A stretch of DNA of 9,773 nt, taken from assembly GCA_016763955.1 (NCBI GenBank), contig JAESSU010000120.1:1-9773 (forward strand). Direction: 5' to 3'. Position 1 is the stretch's first letter; each line of letters begins with the position of its first letter. The notes below the pieces were generated by a model. The model was given only the letters and a program-made list of their open reading frames with translations. It did no database searches and was not told the DNA's origin. Origin of the DNA: Phycisphaeraceae bacterium. Lineage in GTDB: Bacteria > Planctomycetota > Phycisphaerae > Phycisphaerales > Phycisphaeraceae. Positions 6,424 to 9,773 of this stretch are shown here, piece after piece. Both the position numbers and the translations under genes were made by a program.

Positions 6424-7586
6424 TGCGTACTGATAAAACCATTTTGAATTTTGAATTTCGAATTTCGAATTTAAATCAATCCAAACAAACCGGTAGCAAT
6501 TTCTCCCGGTCTAATCAAATCCAAAATTCCAAATTCCAAATGCCAAATGCCTTTTGTGTTTACCTGTGTTTATCTGTGTTTATCTGTGGTGCGTTGTTTT
6601 TTACACCCTGTGCCTATGCACAAAAAAACGACCTTGGCAGTACGCCGCCTAACTTTGTGGAAATTAACCAAGCGATGCGATTAGGTGTCGAACGCGGCTT
6701 AGCGGCATTGGCCCAATCCCAAGTCGATGACGGGAGCTTTGGCGGTGAACGTTATGGCAAGCATGTGGCAATCACCGCCCTTGCGTGTTTGGCATTCATG
6801 GCAGACGGGAATCTTCCCGGACGTGGACTCTATAGCCAAAACGTCACCAAAGGCATGGACTTTATCCTCGATAATGTGCAAGAGACAGGCCTAGTCTCTG
6901 CCAACTCGCCACATGGGCCGATGTACGGTCACGGATTTGCAACGCTATTTCTTGGTGAAATCTATGGCATGACCGGCGAAGCACGTGTCCGCGAAGCACT
7001 GATCAAAGCAACTCGACTGATTGTCGATAATCAAAATCACGAAGGTGGCTGGCGCTATCAACCTGCCCCTGTCGAAGCAGATATCTCAGTCACCATCTGC
7101 CAGATCATGGCACTTCGATCTGCTCGCAATGCTGGTATTCATGTGCCCAAAGCCACCGTCGATCGTGCGATTCTCTATGTCCGTCAATGTCAGAATCCAA
7201 ACGACGGCGGTTTTCGTTATATGCTCAATACCGCGGGCTCATCTTTTGCCCGATCCGCAGCAGGTGTGGCGAGCCTTTACTACGCAGGTGTTTATCAAGA
7301 TGATGCCTTGCAAACAGGACTGGATTACCTCATTGGCCAACGCCCTAGAGGCAGTGTCACCTCCACGCCCCACTATTACTACGGTCAGTATTATGCAGTG
7401 CAAGCTATGTTTCTAGCAGGCGGACATTATTGGGAAAATTGGTATCAAAGTATTCGCGATGAACTGCTCGCTCGCCAATCTCAAACAGGTACGTGGGACT
7501 CAAGCTATGGGGACGACTACGGCACGGCCATGTCACTGCTGGTCCTGCAAATCCCAAACCGACTGGTCCCAATCTTCCAACGATAA
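6423..7586 (+). CDS. Secreted prenyltransferase/squalene-oxidase repeat (alpha/alpha-toroid) protein
   Basis: From the start at 6423, chosen for its ribosome site, the first 39 residues are Asn/Ser/Phe-rich peptide produced by an AT-rich inverted repeat. A normal signal peptide then runs from M40 to A66 (core VYLCLSVFICGALFF, cleavage AYA|Q). The mature part has the alternating helices and Gly-aromatic turns of the terpene-cyclase/prenyltransferase toroid: QSQVDDGSFGG (98-108), NHEGGWRY (about 204-211), NPNDGGFRY (about 259-267) and QSQTGTWDSSYGDDYGTAM (about 351-369). The DxDD motif of squalene-hopene cyclases is absent; EADISVT occupies a comparable place. Terpene cyclisation is therefore unlikely, and a binding or structural role is more probable. 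Members of this family commonly sit in planctomycete gene clusters of this type, as I recall. The next gene follows after 13 bases. An alternative is that translation really starts at 6540 and the 5' segment is untranslated. Confidence 0.8.
   Translation: MRTDKTILNFEFRISNLNQSKQTGSNFSRSNQIQNSKFQMPNAFCVYLCLSVFICGALFFTPCAYAQKNDLGSTPPNFVEINQAMRLGVERGLAALAQSQVDDGSFGGERYGKHVAITALACLAFMADGNLPGRGLYSQNVTKGMDFILDNVQETGLVSANSPHGPMYGHGFATLFLGEIYGMTGEARVREALIKATRLIVDNQNHEGGWRYQPAPVEADISVTICQIMALRSARNAGIHVPKATVDRAILYVRQCQNPNDGGFRYMLNTAGSSFARSAAGVASLYYAGVYQDDALQTGLDYLIGQRPRGSVTSTPHYYYGQYYAVQAMFLAGGHYWENWYQSIRDELLARQSQTGTWDSSYGDDYGTAMSLLVLQIPNRLVPIFQR
6440..6550. repeat. Large imperfect inverted repeat just after the 6423 start codon
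   Basis: The left arm (6440-6472, GAATTTT/GAATTTC units) and the right arm (6518-6550, CCAAATT/CCAAATG units) match as reverse complements at about 27 of 33 positions. The 45-base loop holds a second hairpin, ACCGG (6489-6493) with CCGGT (6506-6510). AT-rich elements of this look are scattered between genes in many planctomycetes and related lineages, as I recall. Here it is read in frame inside a gene. Confidence 0.75.
6555..6589. repeat. 10-bp tandem repeat TGTGTTTATC (about 3.5 copies) encoding a signal-peptide core
   Basis: The units are 6555-6564 (TGTGTTTACC), 6565-6574 and 6575-6584 (both TGTGTTTATC), plus a partial TGTGG at 6585-6589. On the opposite strand it reads as ACACAGATAA-type repeats, which I recall as a common dispersed intergenic motif. 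Because 10 is not a multiple of 3, the three frames cycle, yet the peptide stays hydrophobic (CVYLCLSVFICG) and forms the core of the toroid protein's signal peptide. Confidence 0.75.
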
Positions 7587-7599
7587 ACGTTAGGAAAAA

Positions 7600-8850
7600 A
7601 TGGAACCACTGATGAATAACGCCCCTCGGAATAATGACAGATGTTTAAAACCCATGGCCAAGTGGGGCATGCGAAATATCGCGTGTCTCTGTTGTTTGTT
7701 GTTTATTCAAGGGGCCCTTGCTCAAAATCAACAACCTTTGACATTACTCGTGGATCATAATCTTAAGTACCATGCGGTTGGCTTAGAATCAGTCACTGAA
7801 TCCGTGGTCGGTTTTTTTGATCGTCAATGGTCCTATCAAGAATTACCCCGCAACCAAGTTTTACAATTACGCAATATTGAAGACCGCTCTGTTGAGCCTT
7901 TGTCTGCTTCTGCACAAAAAGCGATGCTCACGCTAACAGATGGCCAACGTTTTGTCGGCACGATGCAGCTAATCGAAAACCAAGAAAATCGTAAAGATCC
8001 ATCGGTTGTTCACTGGTACTCGCCGATGCTCGGCCCGATTGCGGTGCCTTTAGACCGTGTTAAAACCATTGCTTTTATACCGAGCTTACGCAGTCAGACA
8101 AGCCAAAAAGATGACAGGGTGCGACTTGTCAATGGTGATGAGCTTAGTGGGTTTTTGCTGAAGATTAATCACCAAGCGTTGGAGCTTGAGCTAGCGAATC
8201 AGACTGCCGCCACGAAAATAGATTTAGATCAAGTCACGTTCATTGAGCTTGCAAACCCACGGGTTGAAAATACTAGCCCCATGCAGCATATCTACTTTGT
8301 CGATGGCACCATATTGCATTGCCAGGAGGTTCTACTTAATCGCCAGATGCTTTTTGTCACTGGAACGCATTGGCAATCGCATCACAAAATTCCTATGCGT
8401 GAAATCGTGCGAATTGATTTAGCCTCACGCAAGCACCATATCACTTCATTGACCCATGAACCTTATGAAATACTCAGCGGCGCTCAAGCTTTTGGTGTTA
8501 ATCTCCCGCCCCATCTTTCCGATGACGCGATTCAATTACATGCCCCCCTATCGATCCGCTTTAATTTGCCTAAAGGTGCGACTCGTTTTACGGCTAACGC
8601 CCAAATTAATTGGCAAGATACAGACCCCCCCCGTGCGCGAAGTTGGACAGACTTTGTGCTCAAAATTTTTATTGATGACAAGCTGACTTATGACCAACAG
8701 TTTAATAGCCAGTTTCAACAACAACGCCTAAATCTCTTGATCCCCAATCACAGCAAACACATTACCCTCAAACTCTTTGCCGGTCTTAACGGCCCGGTGA
8801 TGGATCGACTTCGCTTAATGGAACCCGTTGTACTGATCGAAAATAAATGA
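7600..8850 (+). CDS. Secreted protein with four short beta repeats and an NPCBM-like C-terminal domain
   Basis: The start at 7600 is supported by AGGA at 7592-7595 with close spacing; ATG at 7612 is the alternative. Residues 24-41 form a signal-peptide core, with cleavage after ALA (A41|Q42). About four repeats of roughly 45-60 residues follow, each with the pattern L-x-L-x-[DN]G-x-x-x-x-G then I/L-P/D-L/M-x-x-[VI]-x-x-I: near 47-92 (degenerate), 108-160 (LTLTDGQRFVGTM ... VPLDRVKTIAFI), 173-218 (VRLVNGDELSGFLL ... IDLDQVTFIEL) and 230-275 (IYFVDGTILH ... IPMREIVRIDL). Residues 288-412 resemble an NPCBM-type jelly roll: GAQAFGVNLPP, then a surface pattern FIDDKLTYDQQF, then ITLKLFAGLNGPVMDRLRLMEPVVL. 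The latter parallels the D-x-[AW]-x-x-x-P-x-[IVL] ending of that family. The assignment is by pattern only. It is the last gene of the apparent operon. A carbohydrate- or envelope-binding role is an inference. Confidence 0.7.
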   Translation: MEPLMNNAPRNNDRCLKPMAKWGMRNIACLCCLLFIQGALAQNQQPLTLLVDHNLKYHAVGLESVTESVVGFFDRQWSYQELPRNQVLQLRNIEDRSVEPLSASAQKAMLTLTDGQRFVGTMQLIENQENRKDPSVVHWYSPMLGPIAVPLDRVKTIAFIPSLRSQTSQKDDRVRLVNGDELSGFLLKINHQALELELANQTAATKIDLDQVTFIELANPRVENTSPMQHIYFVDGTILHCQEVLLNRQMLFVTGTHWQSHHKIPMREIVRIDLASRKHHITSLTHEPYEILSGAQAFGVNLPPHLSDDAIQLHAPLSIRFNLPKGATRFTANAQINWQDTDPPRARSWTDFVLKIFIDDKLTYDQQFNSQFQQQRLNLLIPNHSKHITLKLFAGLNGPVMDRLRLMEPVVLIENK

Positions 8851-8918
8851 CCACGTTAACGACTTTTTTAGACACTAACAAGACTGATCTTCGTAAAAGT
8901 AATCGGAATCGAACCGCT

Positions 8919-8947
8919 ACGACAAACACACCACAATTTGCTACCCT
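8919..8947 (+). promoter_or_regulatory. Weak sigma70-like promoter candidate before the SDR gene
   Basis: The 132-base gap 8851-8982 is the only sizeable non-coding stretch. ACGACA (8919-8924; 4 of 6 to TTGACA) is separated by 17 bases from TACCCT (8942-8947; 3 of 6 to TATAAT), which is preceded by an extended TG (8939-8940). The gap suggests that the dehydrogenase has its own promoter, but this match is poor and planctomycete promoters are not well defined. Confidence 0.2.
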
Positions 8948-8982
8948 GTGTCGAACAACACGCCAAACACGATAGGAATATC

Positions 8983-9773
8983 ATGAACAATAGCAATCTT
9001 TTTGACGTGACCCACAAGGTCGTCCTTATCACCGGCGGAGCTTCGGGTATCGGCAAAGCCATCGCCGCTGCGTTTGTTGGGGCCGGGGCGAAAGTCGTTG
9101 TCGGTTCACGGACACTGGAAAAAGTTGAAGGTGCTGTCACTGAACTTAATGCCATTGATGCAGGTAAAAGTGATAGCCCCGTGGCATCAGGCGTTGCTTT
9201 GGATGTCACATGTGACAACTCCGTTGAGCGAGCCGTTAATAAAACCATGACCCTTTATGGCCGCCTCGACTGCATCGTCAACTCGGCTGGGATTATGATC
9301 AAAAAGCCTACCATCGAACTCACCGCTGATGAATTTAATCTCGTTCACGAAACCCATGTCACCGGCACATTGCGTGTCTGCCAAGCAGCTGAAAAAATAT
9401 TCCGTGAACAACACAGCGGCTGCATCATCAACCTTGCATCCATTAGCTCCTTTGTCGATCTCACCCAAGTGACCGCCTACGCTGCTGCTAAAAATGCGAT
9501 CCTCGGCTTAACCCGCAGTCTTGCAAATGAATGGGCCAAGCATGGCATCCGAACCAATGCCATTGCCCCGGGCTTTGTCCCCACGGACATTAACCGCAAG
9601 ATGATCGAAGGCACGGATCGTGGCCGCCGGATTCTTGAACATACACCCATGGGACGCTTTGGTAGTGGTGAAGAAATTGCTGGTGCTGCAGTCTTCCTCG
9701 CATCACCAGCTGCTCGATTTATTAATGGTCATACCATGGTCATTGATGGTGGTTACTTAGCCAGTGGTATCGG
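8983..9773 (+). CDS. Short-chain dehydrogenase/reductase (classical SDR), 3'-truncated by window edge
   Basis: The start ATG has TAGGA at 8973-8977 with good spacing. The 263 visible residues cover essentially the whole classical SDR fold and probably lack only a few C-terminal residues. They include the cofactor motif TGGASGIG (17-24), R43 after the second beta strand (suggesting NADP or relaxed cofactor choice), D74-V75 for the adenine ring, NSAG (100-103, usually NNAG), catalytic S153, Y166 and K170 (YAAAK), and the PGFVPTD segment (about 190). The ending VIDGGYLASGI and the TPMGRFG motif resemble the gluconate 5-dehydrogenase and 2-deoxy-gluconate 3-dehydrogenase branch, so a sugar-acid or polyol oxidoreductase is plausible, though the substrate cannot be read from sequence. 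H125 stands where the catalytic-tetrad Asn normally lies. Cytoplasmic and soluble, it is separated from the upstream operon by 132 bases and shows no functional link to it. Confidence 0.9.
   Translation, partial: MNNSNLFDVTHKVVLITGGASGIGKAIAAAFVGAGAKVVVGSRTLEKVEGAVTELNAIDAGKSDSPVASGVALDVTCDNSVERAVNKTMTLYGRLDCIVNSAGIMIKKPTIELTADEFNLVHETHVTGTLRVCQAAEKIFREQHSGCIINLASISSFVDLTQVTAYAAAKNAILGLTRSLANEWAKHGIRTNAIAPGFVPTDINRKMIEGTDRGRRILEHTPMGRFGSGEEIAGAAVFLASPAARFINGHTMVIDGGYLASGI

Noticed and set aside
6423..7586. Squalene-hopene cyclase or other terpene cyclase
   Set aside because: The DxDD motif is missing, the protein is about half the usual cyclase length, and it has a signal peptide.
8855..8871. 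Possible terminator: CGTTAACG palindrome followed by a T6 run
   Set aside because: The palindrome has no loop and only four base pairs per side, so it cannot form a normal terminator hairpin.
8868..9468. Two overlapping minus-strand open frames opposite the dehydrogenase
   Set aside because: The + strand here encodes a clear SDR with all core motifs; the antisense frames have no recognisable domain and no ribosome site.

Overview
The window reads as part of a planctomycete chromosome, most likely of the Phycisphaerae type with moderate GC. This is inferred from gene content and protein style; no rRNA or other phylogenetic marker is present. Every gene lies on the + strand. The first six reading frames (1-8850) are packed with overlaps or gaps of at most 33 bases, so they look like one long operon. 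The set resembles the envelope cluster that in planctomycetes usually follows a MoxR-type AAA ATPase, a DUF58 protein and a BatA-like membrane protein; those partners, if present, would lie upstream of the window.

Region by region: (1) 1-2223 is the 3' part of a gene for a membrane-anchored VWA protein with a catalytically dead glutamine-amidotransferase-like fold. GC-rich TTCCGGGG motifs interrupt it at three places. (2) 2228-4771 and 4805-5686 are two frames that look like the two halves of one DUF4175-like membrane and coiled-coil protein. A single in-frame TAG at 4769-4771 separates them, and the frame stays open on both sides. (3) 5683-6423 encodes a small secreted Ser/Lys/Gln-rich protein with a conserved-looking C-terminal tail. 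(4) 6423-7586 encodes a secreted alpha/alpha-toroid protein (prenyltransferase/squalene-oxidase repeat type). Its first ~55 codons coincide with two different DNA repeats: a large imperfect inverted repeat and a 10-bp tandem repeat that encodes the signal-peptide core. (5) 7600-8850 encodes a secreted protein with about four short beta-type repeats and a C-terminal domain resembling NPCBM. (6) After a 132-base gap, 8983 to the window end encodes a short-chain dehydrogenase/reductase that is almost complete and probably separately transcribed.

How the genes may work together (inference): the VWA protein and the split DUF4175-like protein would form an inner-membrane assembly with large extracytoplasmic parts. 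The three following proteins carry signal peptides ending in A-x-A-Q and would be exported partners. No enzymatic role is visible for the first six frames. The most notable points are the in-frame stop inside the coiled-coil protein, the repeats that supply the N-terminus and signal peptide of the toroid protein, and the GC-rich motif that has apparently expanded loops of the VWA protein. I found no tRNA, rRNA, CRISPR array, transposase or convincing terminator.
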